A stretch of 64,000 nt of DNA. Origin: Daphnia pulex. Lineage: Eukaryota; Arthropoda; Branchiopoda; Diplostraca; Daphniidae. The position numbers and the translations under genes are program-made. The notes under the pieces were generated by a model. That model searched no databases, was not told the DNA's origin, and saw nothing but the letters and a program-made list of their open reading frames with translations. This document shows positions 40,117-53,352 of the stretch, piece by piece. Location: the NCBI RefSeq assembly GCF_021134715.1, contig NC_060019.1:12538001-12602000 (forward strand). Direction: 5' to 3'. Positions within the stretch are counted from its first letter, which is position 1, and the number at the start of each line of letters is the position of its first letter.

Positions 40117-40122
40117 AATAAA
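40117..40122 (+). other. Poly(A) signal of the MYSM1-type gene
   Basis: AATAAA 137 nt after the stop codon. It fits a short 3' UTR that ends before the convergent riboflavin-transporter gene. Confidence 0.65.
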
Positions 40123-40368
40123 TCAGACACACTTTCATTTGTTTTCTTGGCAAGTAATTCAGTTCGAAATTCTGGTCAATTAAAATATTGCGATTAGAAA
40201 CCAAAGGTTGAGGTACTACATAATATTGCTGACGTGTCCTGTTTGACATTCCGCCACTAAGTAGGGGATAAAATGATCAGACGGACTTGGTGACACTATG
40301 ATTATTATAAATATTGGGGTAGGATTAACGTTATCTCGACTTTTATGTGCTATTGTATGTACATGTTG

Positions 40369-41872
40369 TTATGTGCATGGATAATATGCTTCGAAATACT
40401 GATAGACGTTAACGAGAAGGAAAGCAATAATGGAGCCAATAGCTGATCCCACCTGTGTGAATACTCCAAACCAAAACAGGTTGCGATTTCCCTTTCCTTC
40501 TTCCATACGGAAAAGAGACGCAATGCTGACTTTGACGTACGTCAGGAGGCCGACGCACAGGATCCACGAAAGAATCTATCAATTGGAATGAAAAGCTTTT
40601 TATCAAATTTTACATGGGAAATGTGTTAACTTATTAATACCATAAGCGTTTCTCCTGAAGGATATCCGACCAGAGGAGGTGTCGGACTTAGTGCGGCTAG
40701 TGCTATTATGTAAGCAGAAACAGATGTTCCCAAGAAGGAGAAGACGACTATCAGACATACATTTGTGATCGGTAGAAAGTAGGCGATAAGACATGACAAA
40801 GGATTCGCCATAGCCGACAAAGTAACTGCAAAATGATATGCCGTATTCCCATAGGGTAAACATGAGTAACTTTGTATGCTTGGGAGAGCTCCATTACTCA
40901 GAGCACATACCCAAGCTTGCAACAGCAATAAATAGATAAAGACAGATTTGGGGATGTCTGTGTTGACCTGCTGTTGCTCTTCGCTTACCGAGTCCAATTC
41001 AACTTGGTAATTTATCTTTGCAGATTTGCCGTTGAACGTTGGATCAACTACTTCTGTTGACGCAACAAAAGTCTGATTATCTATAGCTACAGGTATCCGG
41101 GTAGCTACCGACTCGTAACGCTCTTGACGAGCTACTCCACAATGATTAAGCCCGATGAAAGAAGCGGCGCAACAAACCATCAAACCCATCAGGATGAAAA
41201 AGAAAACTGAAACTGAGAAATTGGGTTCAGGATAGAAAGCTTCTATCTGCCACGATTCGGATCCATTCACAATGTTCGAGATATTGCGGCAGGATGGATT
41301 GCCACCGACACCTTGAATCAGTGCGAAGATGCTTGGTAGAAAACCGCTGAGACCTTCGCCGATCAGGTAAGACGTCAGGTACGCTTGACGAAAACGGGCC
41401 ATAAAAGGCATGAAGAGAACTGAACTGGAGCAGTCGACCAGGGATAGGAAGAAGAGTAATGTAAGGAGTCCTGTGCTGTGTTCTTCTCCGTTGATGTAGC
41501 TGGTAGCATCCCAGAAGAAGCCCATCAGAAGAGAGGAAAGGACTCCGATGACCATGAGGACATAAATGCTGGGTTTTTCGTGAACAATATGAGGTACGAG
41601 AAGATGCATAACGGAATAGAAAATGGGCCCTGTAGGTCAAAATTAAATTAGAAATCGACTATAAAGGTAAAATTTAATTCATTGATACCTATGTTAGCTA
41701 TCTGGATGATGATAGACATAAAAGATGGAAGACTCCATCCTTCAGGTAGAGCTTGAACGAGGAGAGGTAACTCTACCCAGAGTCCGTTGATTGAAATCCA
41801 GGCACCTACTCCAAACATGACAGAGAGCATGTCGACAAGCGGCACACGTCTCCTTCTTGATGATGAATCCAT
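40369..41872 (-). CDS. SLC52A: Riboflavin transporter, SLC52 family
   Basis: Plasma-membrane riboflavin (vitamin B2) transporter. Three exons on the minus strand: 41872-41689, 41629-40641 and 40575-40369, 459 residues, phases consistent. Family landmarks: [21 protein letters not shown] in the first exon, and in the second [19 protein letters not shown] and [18 protein letters not shown]. The C-terminal half gives further membrane segments ([31 protein letters not shown]). The last exon ends ...[19 protein letters not shown] longer in-frame start at 41995 is open, but the chosen ATG ([14 protein letters not shown]) is nearer to the usual short cytoplasmic N-terminus of the family. It is not possible to say which vertebrate paralogue it equals; arthropods generally have one or few. 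Confidence 0.92.
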
Positions 41873-41995
41873 GTTTGTTCGGCTAACTTGCCAGTTCCGA
41901 CAAGAGATTTTTTCCAACGACCTAAACGCTCTAGAACACGGAACCCAACTGAAAGTAGAATGTCTCAAACTTTTAGAACTATGGCACTGGTCCAA

Positions 41996-43079
41996 AGGTT
42001 GAAAGATTACAATTCAAGGAGGGAGAAGGTTAAAGAAACGCCCTTAGTTGTTTGCTACTTATGAAAGGGGAGATCTTAACCCAATAACGGTCAATAAGAA
42101 TATTCGTTGTTGGGTACTCATTACACCGCGTTACTCTATTACATTCGGCTACTGTTATAGTGATTGAGGCCGCAAAAGTTCTTGCTCCCCCCTAACGGAA
42201 TAGATACTTGTCGAGTTACCATGTTACGACTAAAAAAGGTCCAAAGGAAACGGAAAGTATCAGATAACTTATAATACGAAGAGTCGATCGAAGGGTATTA
42301 AGAAAAAAAAATAATTAAGAATACAATCCCCAGTTTAAACATCCATCAATTACTCCTTTAAAAATAGTTAAAAAAATTTAACATTTGTTCAACCAATACC
42401 AATTATTCACTTTGTGCGACACGGGAGAAAATACACGTGAAATAAGTACAAGCAGTACACGTGACAGATCTTTAATCGGCTAAAATGAATAGTTGATATG
42501 CGAACCGCGTTGCCTCACACGGCATTGAGCTACGACTTGTGATAAGAGGAGAAAGTCCTTCCTTCGACAGGACATTGCCCATGATCTTAGTTGAAAAACA
42601 TTATGAATAATCGTGATCTTACATGAGCAAAATAAATAAAATTGCCAAACAAGCATGATGAAACATTGTTTAAAGTCACTTACCCAAATCCAGGCCGATT
42701 TTCTTATCATGTTTTCGGAGGGTTTATCATGATTTGATGCAATTTATGCACTCCTAATATAAAAAGAAGCTGTAGTGTTGGGGTTTGCTTTAGTGAAAGG
42801 AAATCAAACCGCCGGTGATGTAATGGGTGATTAACCCAACACTCAGCAGACGACATGCCATTTGTAAATTACGAGCGCCCCCGACGGTTTCGTCGTCAAA
42901 ACAAATAAAATACGTTGATAAGTTCTTACCTTCCCTGAATTAATCATAATAAAAACATAATAAAGGCACAAACAAATGACACATACTACCTCATGATCCT
43001 GGATCACATTGCTATTTTCTCAATGAAGAAAACGGTTAGTATAGAGTGAAACAACCGAGTTTATTTCGTAAAAAACATC
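41996..43079. other. Intergenic region between SLC52 and NOP2 genes
   Basis: No coding sequence supported. It holds the upstream region of the riboflavin transporter, a tRNA-like relic near 42480-42560, and the 3' end of NOP2: a minus-strand AATAAA at 43065-43060, only about 15 nt after its stop. Confidence 0.5.
42484..42555 (-). other. tRNA-like sequence (relic or SINE head)
   Basis: On the minus strand a D-arm-like TAGCTCAATG is followed about 20 nt later by a T-arm-like GGTTCGCATATC, resembling RNA polymerase III A and B boxes. The spacing is too short for a normal tRNA and no paired acceptor stem is evident. It is most likely a degenerate tRNA-derived sequence. Confidence 0.25.
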
Positions 43080-45230
43080 CTATTTTCTCAGTTTCTTAGG
43101 CCCTTTCATTTTGTTGTTAAGAACCTTTTTCTGTTGTTTTCCCATTTTCTTCTTCACGATAGCGCTGCCCTTCTTGGCGACTCCATTGACCTTGTCATCT
43201 TTTGCATCAATTCCATTTTTAGCAATTTTCGGACCTGTCTTTTTATTTAAAGAACCGTTTGCCTTGCCCTTCTTCCTCTTCATCCTCTTGCTCTTAACAG
43301 TCTCCTCGTCAGAATCGTCGCTGTTCTTTTCTTCGGCCACTTCTTCTTCAACTTCTGGGGCAGCAGATGGTATATTGTTAGATATCTTCTTCAACTTGGC
43401 TACAAAGAAACCATCCATATTGTGTGTGTGGGGATAGAATCTCTTGCATAACTTTACAGATGGGTGGAATCTGAAAAGAAACGAAAATTAATGATTACTG
43501 GCATCCAAATGTGCTTGTTTATAAAAGAAACCTTACACTAATTTCTGGAATCGAGGGAAGCCATCTCGACCGAAATCGAGACCAGTCTCGACAACCTTGA
43601 CGTGACGTTTCTTCAAAGCGTAATCTACTACCCATTCGTTTTCTTGAACAAGTACAGAACACGTTGAGTAGACGATGTAACCACCTTCATCGGCACAGTC
43701 GATGGCTGCCAGGATAAGCTCCTTTTGAAGATGAGAACAACGGGCAATGTCTTTGCTGTCTTTGGATGTTTTTGCCGAAGGATCTTTGGAAATAACACCT
43801 GAACCACTGCATGGCGCATCCAGTAAGACGCGATTATATCCCCTGCTCATCTGAACAAAATATTTGAAATTAGTAAATGAAACATGAATATTGCTATTCT
43901 TAGTAGTCAACCTTGGGTAAAATTTTTCCGTCGTAGGTCATCACAACAGCGTTGGTTACTCCAAGACGATGTAAATTACCAACAACAGCCTTTGCTCGAT
44001 CAGGATTCGCATCGTTAGCGAATAGCATACCAGTATTCTTCATCAGCGCAGCAATGTGAGATGTTTTACCACCAGGAGCTGCACTCATATCGAGAACCTT
44101 GTCGCCTTCTTGAGGTGCCAGTGCCATGACAGGCAAAAAACTAGAAGCTCCCTAATATTTTAAGAAATAAATATAAGCTTATAGTATAACAATTTACTAA
44201 GCATTTTATTTACCTGTAAAATGTAGTGACCAGCCAAATACTCGGGGGTTGCACCGACAGGTACTTGCGAGTTATAGATTACAAGACCAACTTTCGACCA
44301 CTTTCCAATAGGATCAAGATTCACTCCTCTGTTGATGAGTGCCTGAGCCAAGTCTCGCCTTCTCGTCTTTAAGGTATTTGTACGAATTGTCATGGGCCTA
44401 GGAGTTTCGTTTGCTTCGAGGAATTCGATCAATTCGCCAAGCGGAAAAGTTTCCATAAATGCCTCCATAAGAAAATCATTGTAGCTGTAGTAGGTGCAGA
44501 GATCTTTACGTAGTTGTTCAAGGTATTCAACTCTGTCACGACCCTCTTCGCGTTTGATGGTGAAGTCGCTCAAGACCCCTATAACTTCTTTAATTCTTGA
44601 TTTCAGCACTGTCAAATCTGGAGGAAGCAGCACTTCTTTTTCAATTTCTTCTCCACTTGGAAGTGTGTACTTTTCTGACTGCTGAATGTTCATTTGTAGT
44701 TCTGCTTCAGCTTCCTCGTCTACTTTTTCTTTCTTCATTTTGAGTTGTTTTGACTTTTTCTCAATAGGTAATTCTTCCTCATCGTCATCATCAGAACTGC
44801 CTTCAGAGCTTCCCTTGAAGTTGTCAGCCAGAGGCTCGTCATCACTACCTTCTCCCATGCTATTTGAATCTCCATCATCAAAAAGGTTCTTTTTTTCTCC
44901 CTCTTCATCCGACAAGTCTTCACTGTCAAGAGACTCATTTGACGTAAGTTTATTTTTCTTGACTGGCTGCTTTTTACGAGTAGCTGTTCCAGCTTTGACA
45001 GCACTGCGTTTTGCCGCACGCTTCTGTGATCTTCTGCCCAAAGTTTCTTTCGGTTCTTTCACTAAATACCAAGAAACAATTATTTTAATCAGCAAGTTCT
45101 CAAAAAGCAGAACATGATCGTTTCACATACCTTCTTTTAGATGGTCTGGTAGCGTTGGGGGTTTCTGTTTTTTGGCTTTCCTACCCGGACCACTGGGAGT
45201 TTTCTCGACAAAATTACCTTTGCGTCCCAT
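43080..45230 (-). CDS. NOP2: NOP2 (NSUN1) 28S rRNA cytosine-5 methyltransferase
   Basis: Nucleolar S-adenosylmethionine-dependent enzyme that methylates a cytosine of large-subunit rRNA and supports 60S assembly. Exons on the minus strand: 45230-45131, 45061-44214, 44151-43912, 43850-43537 and 43470-43080; 630 residues, phases consistent. The start [21 protein letters not shown] is basic, as expected of a nucleolar protein. A long acidic Ser/Asp/Glu segment follows (45.0-44.7 kb). The Rossmann core has [17 protein letters not shown] (SAM binding), [11 protein letters not shown] and [17 protein letters not shown] with the PCS cysteine. The second active-site cysteine is in [19 protein letters not shown]. 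The conserved end is [19 protein letters not shown], then a lysine-rich tail with no domain. The intron at 43911 uses a weak GTTGAC donor. The gene shares its 5' flank with NCKAP1. Confidence 0.94.
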
Positions 45231-45667
45231 TTTAATTAAATTAGGATGTCAAGTATACAACAAAAACTACACTCAAAAGATTAAACAAATCACTTCAGAC
45301 GGCACGGTCAACACGTGTTGTGTTACAATGGAAGTTGGAAGTTGCCAAGTTGGGAAATTATCGTATGCCTTTGATTTGCATATTTCTCCCACTCTCAACA
45401 TGAATGCAGCAGCGCCAAACCAGTTTCAAGATATATTATATTGAAAATCAAATATTAATTTTGCAAATAACAAATGAAAATTTAGATTTTTATTATTTAA
45501 AGAAATTAATTATATTTTTATACCATTTTTGTATTTTGAATAATATTTTAAATGAATGGCAAAATCGTATGCTTCAAAGCTGTCAGATGCCTTGGTTGGT
45601 CGTCTGTTAAAAAACTTGTTTATCCTGCTCATTTCGCTGTTTTTTAAAACAGCAGTTTATTATCGCG
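45231..45667. promoter_or_regulatory. Divergent promoter region of NOP2 and NCKAP1
   Basis: Start codons 437 bp apart, facing away from each other. The interval is AT-rich and has no ORF of note. It must hold the promoter or 5' UTR of both genes unless distant first exons exist. Confidence 0.5.
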
Positions 45668-48600
45668 ATGGCTCGCCCGCTGATTCCCGGTCAGCAAAAG
45701 CTTGCTGAAAAATTGTTAATCTTAAATGACAGAGGTCTGGGAATGCTAACACGGATATATAACATCAAAAAGGTAATTGCCGATGAAGATGAATGGGGTG
45801 TTGCCCCTCCCCTTGCTACGTTCTGCACGTAAGTCATTTGCAAATATCTGTAACGAAATCTTATCAATTGCAGGCATGTGGGGATGCAAATTCAAAACCA
45901 GCATTTTTGTCAGACAAAACTTTAGAATCTTCCATCAAGCTTGTCATCAAGAAATTCCCAAACATTGATGTCAAAGGAGTATGTTCAAACGTGTATCTAT
46001 GTTTACAAACAAGAAAATGTACTTATCTTTTTCACCATCTTAGCTTCAAGCTCTGCAGCCACATCGAAGTGAAGTGATGAAATCACTTTCTCTATACTAC
46101 AATACATTTGTAGATCTTTTGGATTTCAAAGACAAAGTTGGAGAACTACTTACAACCATGGATGCATGCCAAGTTCACTTGGATATTGTAAGCTACCTAA
46201 AAATATAAAACTAATTTCAAGTATACTTAACCTCCTTCTTGTTAATTTATATCTCCTAGACTTTGAATTTTGATCTTACAAAAGCTTATTTGGACCTTGT
46301 CTCCACCTACACCTCTCTGATGATTCTCCTGTCACGTGTTGAAGATAGAAAAGCAGTTCTGGGACTGTACAATGCTGCACATGAACTAACACACAACCAC
46401 AGGTGCATAACTTTAAAATGCATCCCACATTGAAAGGTCTCATTAACTTTAAAATTATTATAGTGATGTGAGTTTCCCAAGACTGGGCCAGATGATTATG
46501 GATTATGATCCCCCACTGAAGAAACTTAGTGAAGAATTCATACCCCATTCTAAGTTGTTGGTGTCAGCTCTTCTTTCTTTGCAAAATGTTTATCTTCGAA
46601 GAAATTTAACTGCAGATAAATGGAGGTATAAACCATCTCATCAATATTTAAATGTAGCATTGCCTCATTTTTTAAATTTATTACTTAGGTCTGCTCAAAT
46701 GCTCAGTTTAACTTCGAACCAAAACCAAATGTTGAACCCGGCACAAACAGATACCATGCCTTGTGAATATCTTTCGCTGGATTCATTTGAACGATGGATT
46801 ATTTGTAATTGCACATTTAAAATATCAAGTTAAACACATTTAACTTAATTCTTCTTCTACTTTAACAAGATGGATTCACTCTTTGTCACCAGTTCCTAGC
46901 TCAACCAGTAGCTGTCAGTTTATGGATCAATGCTCTGCAATCTGGTTGGGTGTTGCCTCTCTTTCGCGACGAAGTGATTTGTTTTCACTCTTACATTCAG
47001 ACGTTTTTCGACGGCATCAAGGGCTACGGAAAACGAGTTACGGAAGTAAAGGAATGCTTCAATTTAGCCGTATTAAATTCGTAAGAATAACAGAGATATT
47101 TAAATTCGTTGTTTGTTTCTAAAGCTAAGGATTTTTTATACAGAGGAAAAGTCCACATGGATCGACGCATGTTTCTACGCACAGCTCTTCGGGAGTTGGA
47201 GCTTATCCTTACGGATCAGCCTGGTCTACTTGGCCCTAAAGTAAGTCCAAGGATATTATGAGTTACATCAGTTGAACAAGATTGTCACACTAATGAATTC
47301 TTTAGGCTTTGTTCGTGTTTATGGGACTTAGCTTTGCCCGAGACGAAGTAAATTGGTTACTTCGACATCATGACAATCCTCCACCAAGGAGTAACAAGGG
47401 TAAAACTGCTGAAGATTTGGTCGATCGTCATTTGCCCGAATTACTTTTTTACATGGAAGAGATTCGGGCTCTAGTTCGCAAATACAGGTGAGGCGATCTA
47501 ATACATTTGTCCCTGTTTAGATTTTACTTTAATAGTTACAACTATATTATTTCAGTCAAGTGTTGCAACGTTATTACGTCCAGTATTTGTCGGGTTACGA
47601 CGGCGTTTCTTTGAACCAACTCCTGCAACCTTTACAGACATTATCCGAAGAAGAAAGCATAATTTTGTCATCGCTCTGCAACTCCATTGGTGGACTAAGC
47701 ATCAAGCAAGGTAGAATTCTAGAGTATTCACGTTAAAGATTGAGGTGTTAATGTATCTTATTTTTACAGTGGAGGAAAATGAATTGTTCGATTTCCGTGG
47801 ACTTCGCCTCGATTGGTGTCGCCTGCAAGCATATACCTCAGTTGCTAAATCACAACTAGTCTTAAGCGACCATCGTGACCTGGCAACCCTACTTAACACA
47901 ATTGCATTCCATACAAAGATGGTTGATGCGCTTGACGACATGCTGACAGATACCTCGGACCTTTCAATTTTTTGGTAAGCTAGTAAGCAATTAGATTCAA
48001 TAACAAAATTTATAATGACATGCGATTTTCTGCGTATTCCCACCTTCAGTTTCTATAACAAACTGTTTGAAGATCACTTCCACATGTGTCTGGAATTCCC
48101 AGCGCAGAACCGGTACATTATTGTATTCCCCTTAATTTGCGGGCACTTTCAAAATTGTACTCACGAACTTTGTCCGGAAGAGGTAAGCGTTTTTCTCATG
48201 TTTTTTTAAAAAGCGAGGATCTCGTGGGTAAAACTTTCATTTTGCAGAGACATCATATTCGCGAGCGAAGTCTATCGGTAGTCAACGTCTATCTTGAGGA
48301 AATGGCTAAAGAAGCGAAGAACATAATCACTACCATTTGCGACGAACAGTGCAATCTAAGCGATAGGGTAAGAATAGTACTTTTGTCTATGTTTGATTGA
48401 TATTAAGTTTTCTTCTTTGAAATAGCTGTTGCCGAAACACTGTGCTCCTCTGATCGCGCAAGTAGTCAACAAGAAGAAACGCGAAAAGTTTAGGAAACCG
48501 GAGGTGGACAAACCCGGAATGGAGAGTTATCGAAAAACAAGAGAGGACCTAACCACGTAAATATTTTAGAGTTGCAAAAGAAAAAGTATCTTGCTATTGT

Positions 48601-50556
48601 GCTAAACTGTATACTCCTACAGGATGGATAAACTACACATGGCCTTGACGGAACTGTGCTACGCCATTAATTACTGCCCAACAATTACTGTATGGGATTA
48701 TGCGTTTGCTCCTAGGGAATACCTCTATCAACATCTCGAGTCTCGATTTGCTCGCGCGGTCGTAGGGATGGTTATGTACAATCCTGAAACGGGCGATATC
48801 GCTAAACCCACAGAACTCTTGGCTAGCGTGAAAGCGTACATGAATGTCCTCCAAACTGTGGAAAACTATGGTAAGGCTCGTCATTTTACCTGAAGATAAA
48901 TATCGGTTGAGTAAAACGGTTATTTTTCCTAGTTCACATCGACGTTACCCGGGTTTTCAACAGTGTTTTGCTTCAACAGACTCAATCCGTGGACAGCAAT
49001 GGAGAGAAAACCATCGCTGCTCTTTACGTTACCTGGTCAGTTTACTGTTATGATAATCTATATCATAGAACAACAATAATCACCTTTTACGATAGGTATT
49101 CGGAGGTATTGCTTCGTCGAGTGAGTGCAGGTCACATTTGCTTCTCGCCTCTTCAGCAGGCTTTTGTAAGTCTTACAGCTGAGGGCGCAGTGCCCTTCAA
49201 CGCTGAAGAGTTTTCTGATGTAAACGAATTACGGGCTCTCGCTGAACTGATTGGTCCCTATGGAATGAAATTGTTGAATGAAACGCTGATGTGGCACACA
49301 GCCAGCCAAGTGCAAGAGCTTAAAGTGAGAATAACTTTCTGTTTTTGTTGTGAATTACAATTTCATCTAATAAACTTTATTACTTTTTTCAAAAACAGAA
49401 ACTTGTGTTGATGAACAAGGACGTTCTCGTGGCTCTTCGAACAAATTTTGATAGACCAGAACACATGAAAGAATGGGCAAAACGCCTCCAACGTAAGTCA
49501 ACTGAGCATTAATTTGGTGACTGGGTAATTGTTGATTTTTCATTTTTTTAATTCATCAGAGGTGGACAACTTACTCCAGAGGATGACAATTGTCGGTGTG
49601 ATTCTTTGCTTCCGCCAGCTTGGTCAAGAAGCGCTGAATGACGTGTTGAATCAACGTGTTCCTTTCTTATTGTCGTCTATTATAGACTTTAAGGAACATT
49701 TCTCCGCAGACGAGTCGGATGCGACGGTAAAATTTCTTTTCAATGAAAGGCTTCGTGTTGTACATCATGCTTATTTCGTCGTACCAGGTGGTGAATGAAA
49801 TGGCTTCCGCAGCTGGATTAAGTTGCGTCGTCGATCCAGTTTTGGTAACTGCCCTAAAAGTACAACGAACAGGTAACTTTAGTAACTGTTTAGTATCCAA
49901 TTACGTCATTACGATTATATTCTATTTTTCATTTTAAACTAGAAACGAATGAAGACGAACATTTAGTAGCATGCTTATTGCTTGTATTTATTGCTGTGGC
50001 CTTGCCACGCCTAGCCAGATCAGAATCTTCAATGTACCGGTACGTTTGATTTTGTATTAAATTAGTAAGACTTCCTGTACTTAACCGGTGTTTCTCTTTT
50101 AGAGCTTACTTAGAAGGTCACGCAAACAACGCACATTGTCTAGCTGCCGCTGTCAACACTGTCCTGTGCGCTCTATTCGCCTTGTCGGGTAGAAGGGACA
50201 CTGAGGAAAGATTGAAAGAGTTTCTAGCTGTAAGTTAATAACATTAATGTGCTTAAAAATATTTTAATGACATTTAATGTTTGCTACAGTTGGCTTCGTC
50301 AAGTCTGTTACGCTTGGGACAAGAAGTGGATAAAGAGGCTATCAAAAATCGAGAATCAATCTATCTCTTGTTAGATTTGGTAAGTAGTTATGTAATGTGT
50401 AATCGATTGGGCAGTTTAATCCTTTCCTTCTTGGTTTTTTAGATCGTTCAAGATTCTCCTTATTTGACCATGGATCTCTTGGAATCATGTTTCCCATATG
50501 CACTTCTGCGCAAGGCTAATCAGGCAGTCTTCCGCTCAGATAACGTCACTTCCTAA
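45668..50556 (+). CDS. NCKAP1/Hem: NCKAP1 / Hem, WAVE regulatory complex subunit
   Basis: Membrane-associated scaffold of the WAVE complex that links Rac to Arp2/3-driven actin assembly. About twenty exons, nearly all introns 50-90 bp. The start is [16 protein letters not shown] (ATG at 45668) and continues [25 protein letters not shown]. Other conserved stretches: [19 protein letters not shown] (46.5 kb), [18 protein letters not shown] (46.75 kb), [19 protein letters not shown] (47.3 kb), [18 protein letters not shown] (47.8 kb), [30 protein letters not shown] (48.2 kb), [17 protein letters not shown] (49.25 kb), [19 protein letters not shown] (50.45 kb). The stop TAA is at 50554-50556 (...NVTS). 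No frame break seen. A poly(A) signal AATAAA lies at 50726-50731. Confidence 0.95.
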
Positions 50557-50725
50557 ATTTCCCTTTTCTCTTACGGTAATCGATCATCTGACAAAACAGG
50601 AATTAGATGAGTAGAACTCGCATTTTATCTTCAAATATTTACATGAGCCACCTTACTGAATTCAGTATTCTTTCTTTACTTCGTTATCATCTCATTGTCA
50701 GAATGTACTGTATGCCTTGACGACC

Positions 50726-50731
50726 AATAAA
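50726..50731 (+). other. Poly(A) signal of NCKAP1
   Basis: AATAAA 170 nt after the stop codon. Confidence 0.6.
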
Positions 50732-50930
50732 TTCCTAGAGCTGTATAACTTTTTACTTTGGATATTACGAAGTACAAAGGCGATACAGGAAAATGTCACT
50801 CTCACTTTCTCTTTGTCCTACAAGAAAACTGCAGGACTTCTCTGGTCAACACCCTTAGAAAATTGAATGAAAATGCGTTTGTCTAATTAGTCAATGTTTT
50901 TGTTTCATCTATAGTTATGTTGAGTACTTT

Positions 50931-51116
50931 CGCAAATTAGTGATGGGTCACATCATAAATACTGTGCCGACTTCTCTTCTAGTCGTCATAAAATCCATTA
51001 GTATCATTTATGTTATCAAAAAATGGAATAGCGCGCAACTCAGAGCTAGAATTTTTTTAGCCAGTACACCGAAATCTCATTGTCAGGTACTGTTATGCAC
51101 TAAGTCAAGTGAAATA
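50931..51116 (+). promoter_or_regulatory. Diverged copy of the array's upstream block, gene 1
   Basis: Alignable by eye with the upstream regions of the other three receptor genes: CGCAAATTAGTGATGGG, an altered E-box (GGTCACATCATAAATAC), TAGTCGTCATAAAAT at about 50980, GCGCAACTCAGAG at about 51033, and GTCAAGTGAAATAATGG at the start codon. It happens to be open in frame with the gene, which makes a longer ORF from 50940. The homology says this is promoter/5' UTR rather than coding. Confidence 0.55.
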
Positions 51117-52655
51117 ATGGCAGGAACACTAAAAGATCGGTTTCTCCTCTCGGCTTTGGCACCGTTAAGTATTCTGTTTAAAGTTACGGGTGTTTTCGTG
51201 AATCAAAACTCTGAGGCCCAATGGAGACAACGCCTTTACCGTTTTTGGACTTTTGTAGTACTAGTTTTGGCCATTCAGAGCAACTTCTACATATTCGTCA
51301 AGCGCACATTAATAATAGATTTTTTTTTCGGCAGCCAGGAAATAAACGTCGATAGATTTATTCAAGTACTCGTTAGTGAACTAATTCGACTTAGCTCACT
51401 AGTTTCCGATATAATTGTTCACCTTAGTTTGGTATTTAAAATCTGGCCATCGGTAACATTGTTTTTAGAGACCCTGGAGACTGTCGATCTAGATTTCGGA
51501 CGGCCAAATTTGTCGCCAATAAAACGCTATTCCATGTTTGGTCTAATCTATGTTCTTTTTACGGTTAGATCCTTCTTTTCAACATTTTCAAAAAAATCAG
51601 TCACTAATTATATTTTTCAAAGGTTGTTTTAAACTGTACATTTTCCATCTATTGGGATTCAACCCATCCGAATAAACCCGCTTATTGGTTGGAAATGTTT
51701 CAGAATTTAATCAGACTTTTCTCCAACCAGGGGTTTTGTAATTATAATCACGTAGTTTCCATCAATTTACTTTGTAAAGAATCAAATGATATTGTACTAC
51801 AGTTTCACCGTGTTACCTGTTTGGATATTCATCATTTGCGGTCAACTATGTATATTCTACACCAGGGAGTTGATTACCAACTTAAATTTGTTTTGTGCTA
51901 TGGTAAGGAATGCTGGAGTTATCCCAAGTCGAATTGTAGCTCAGCGGACCTTTTCGAACCTGCGCTCTCTGAAACAACTTTATTTGGCCTCTGACCTACT
52001 TCATCGTCACTTTAGTACAATATTGGTGGTAAACTGCTTCCTGACGGTGGTCACAATGTTTACTTCTTTTTACTATTTAATCGAGCTTTTTGAACGTGGT
52101 TACGTGGTTGGGGCTTGCTGGGAGGTCAGTGACGTTCTTGACTCTTTTGTTCGTTTCTGGCTCATCTGTCATACGAGTGATCGGATTCGGGAAACTGTAA
52201 TTATCATCTAATATCTAATATTTCACTAGGGTTTAATCGGTTTATTTTGAAATAGAGCACAGAATGTATTACTGTCCTTCGCAGCTTACGGGACACTAGA
52301 AACGCGACGACCCTCAGCGAGTGTAATAAGGTACCGGAAATAACGAATTCGAGATTAAGTCGTTAATAACTTTGAATTTTAATGATGGTTTAACAGATTA
52401 CTTCTTATATCATCGAAATATCTCAGATGAGCAAAAATTTAGAAAGACAGAACCTTAAAGGAATTTTGTCTTCGTCCAAACGTCTTATTATCCCAGTAAT
52501 AAATTGGCATTACGTATTTTTTCCAAATACTTATTATTAAAACAAAATTATTTCTTTAGACCTTGGAGACTATTTTCATGTATCTTCTTATCATCTACCA
52601 GTTTCAAAGTGCTGTCAACTGCCAACTCTCTGATCTGTACCAGTGTGTAACTTAA
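51117..52655 (+). CDS. Gustatory-receptor-type chemoreceptor, array gene 1
   Basis: Seven-transmembrane chemoreceptor of the arthropod Gr family, a ligand-gated cation channel in sensory neurons. Six exons: 51117-51563, 51623-51732, 51803-52196, 52256-52330, 52397-52495, 52560-52655, with phases 0, 2, 0, 0, 0, giving 406 residues. The start MAGTLKDRFLLSAL is set by the identical start of the three paralogues. Hydrophobic segments recur along the protein (FWTFVVLVLAIQSNFYIF, VWIFIICGQLCIFY, CFLTVVTMFTSFYYLI). The last exon reads TLETIFMYLLIIYQFQSA, equivalent to the family signature TYhhhhhQF but with Met replacing Thr. This copy has the longest tail (VNCQLSDLYQCVT). The intron after exon 2 uses a poor donor (GTTTTG). 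The most divergent member of the array. The ligand cannot be deduced. Confidence 0.82.
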
Positions 52656-53269
52656 AATGGGCGGGACGAAAGGATCCCACGGGATCACAAACAATTGTTC
52701 GTTTGTCGTTGCATTTGACTGTAACACTATTATTTCTCATCAATACAAATTTATACGTTTGATTCGTTCACTTGTAACTAACGTTCCGGTATACTAAACT
52801 GTGATAATAAAATGGTCTTACCTTATTCGCTGCACTCGCAAAAGTGTCGATAAAAACTAACGCCGTAAGTAGGGCCTATGTGAAAGAGAAAATGAAGATT
52901 AGAAATTGCTTAGCAATGTTAAGCAACACAATGAGAATATAGTGATCAAGAAACTGAGATAAAGAACTTTAACACCAACAACAGTAATTCATTTGGGGCC
53001 TTGTGCCATAACTCATAATTTAATCACGGGCTATTTGGGAACAACATTGCTAGAGAACAGACTTGCCCCATCGCTGCTACACAGGCATGTTTAAAACTTC
53101 GATAAAAATAATAAATGCAATCATGAGTATGAATTTAATCATGCCACAATTTTTCGAAATTTAATACCATATGTTTAATACAAATTAATATATTTCTTTC
53201 TTGAATGATTGAGCGCAAATAATAAATTATTATAACGGAAAATTAGAACGTTCTATTTCCTACTCTCTG

Positions 53270-53352
53270 GAATCCTAGTGATAAGATTAGAACACAAAAC
53301 TCCTGTGTGGCAGTTAGAATCTATAACCACTAAGCTATTGCTGTGATTAACT
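53270..53352 (-). other. tRNA-derived relic
   Basis: On the minus strand, CAATAGCTTAGTGGTTATAG closely matches a tRNA D-arm/A box. It is followed about 30 nt later by TGTGTTCTAATC, a decayed T-arm/B box. There is no proper acceptor stem pairing that I can see, so it is probably a tRNA pseudogene or the head of a SINE. Confidence 0.35.

Noticed and set aside
41648-41995. Upstream start for the riboflavin transporter at 41995
   Set aside because: The added 41 residues ([13 protein letters not shown]...) are unlike the short N-terminus of the SLC52 family; it remains possible but less likely.
44686-45117. 143-codon Ser-rich plus-strand ORF
   Set aside because: Antisense shadow of the acidic region of NOP2.
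50940-51116. Longer in-frame start for array gene 1 (59 extra codons)
   Set aside because: The stretch aligns with the non-coding upstream regions of the three paralogues, all of which begin at MAGTL.
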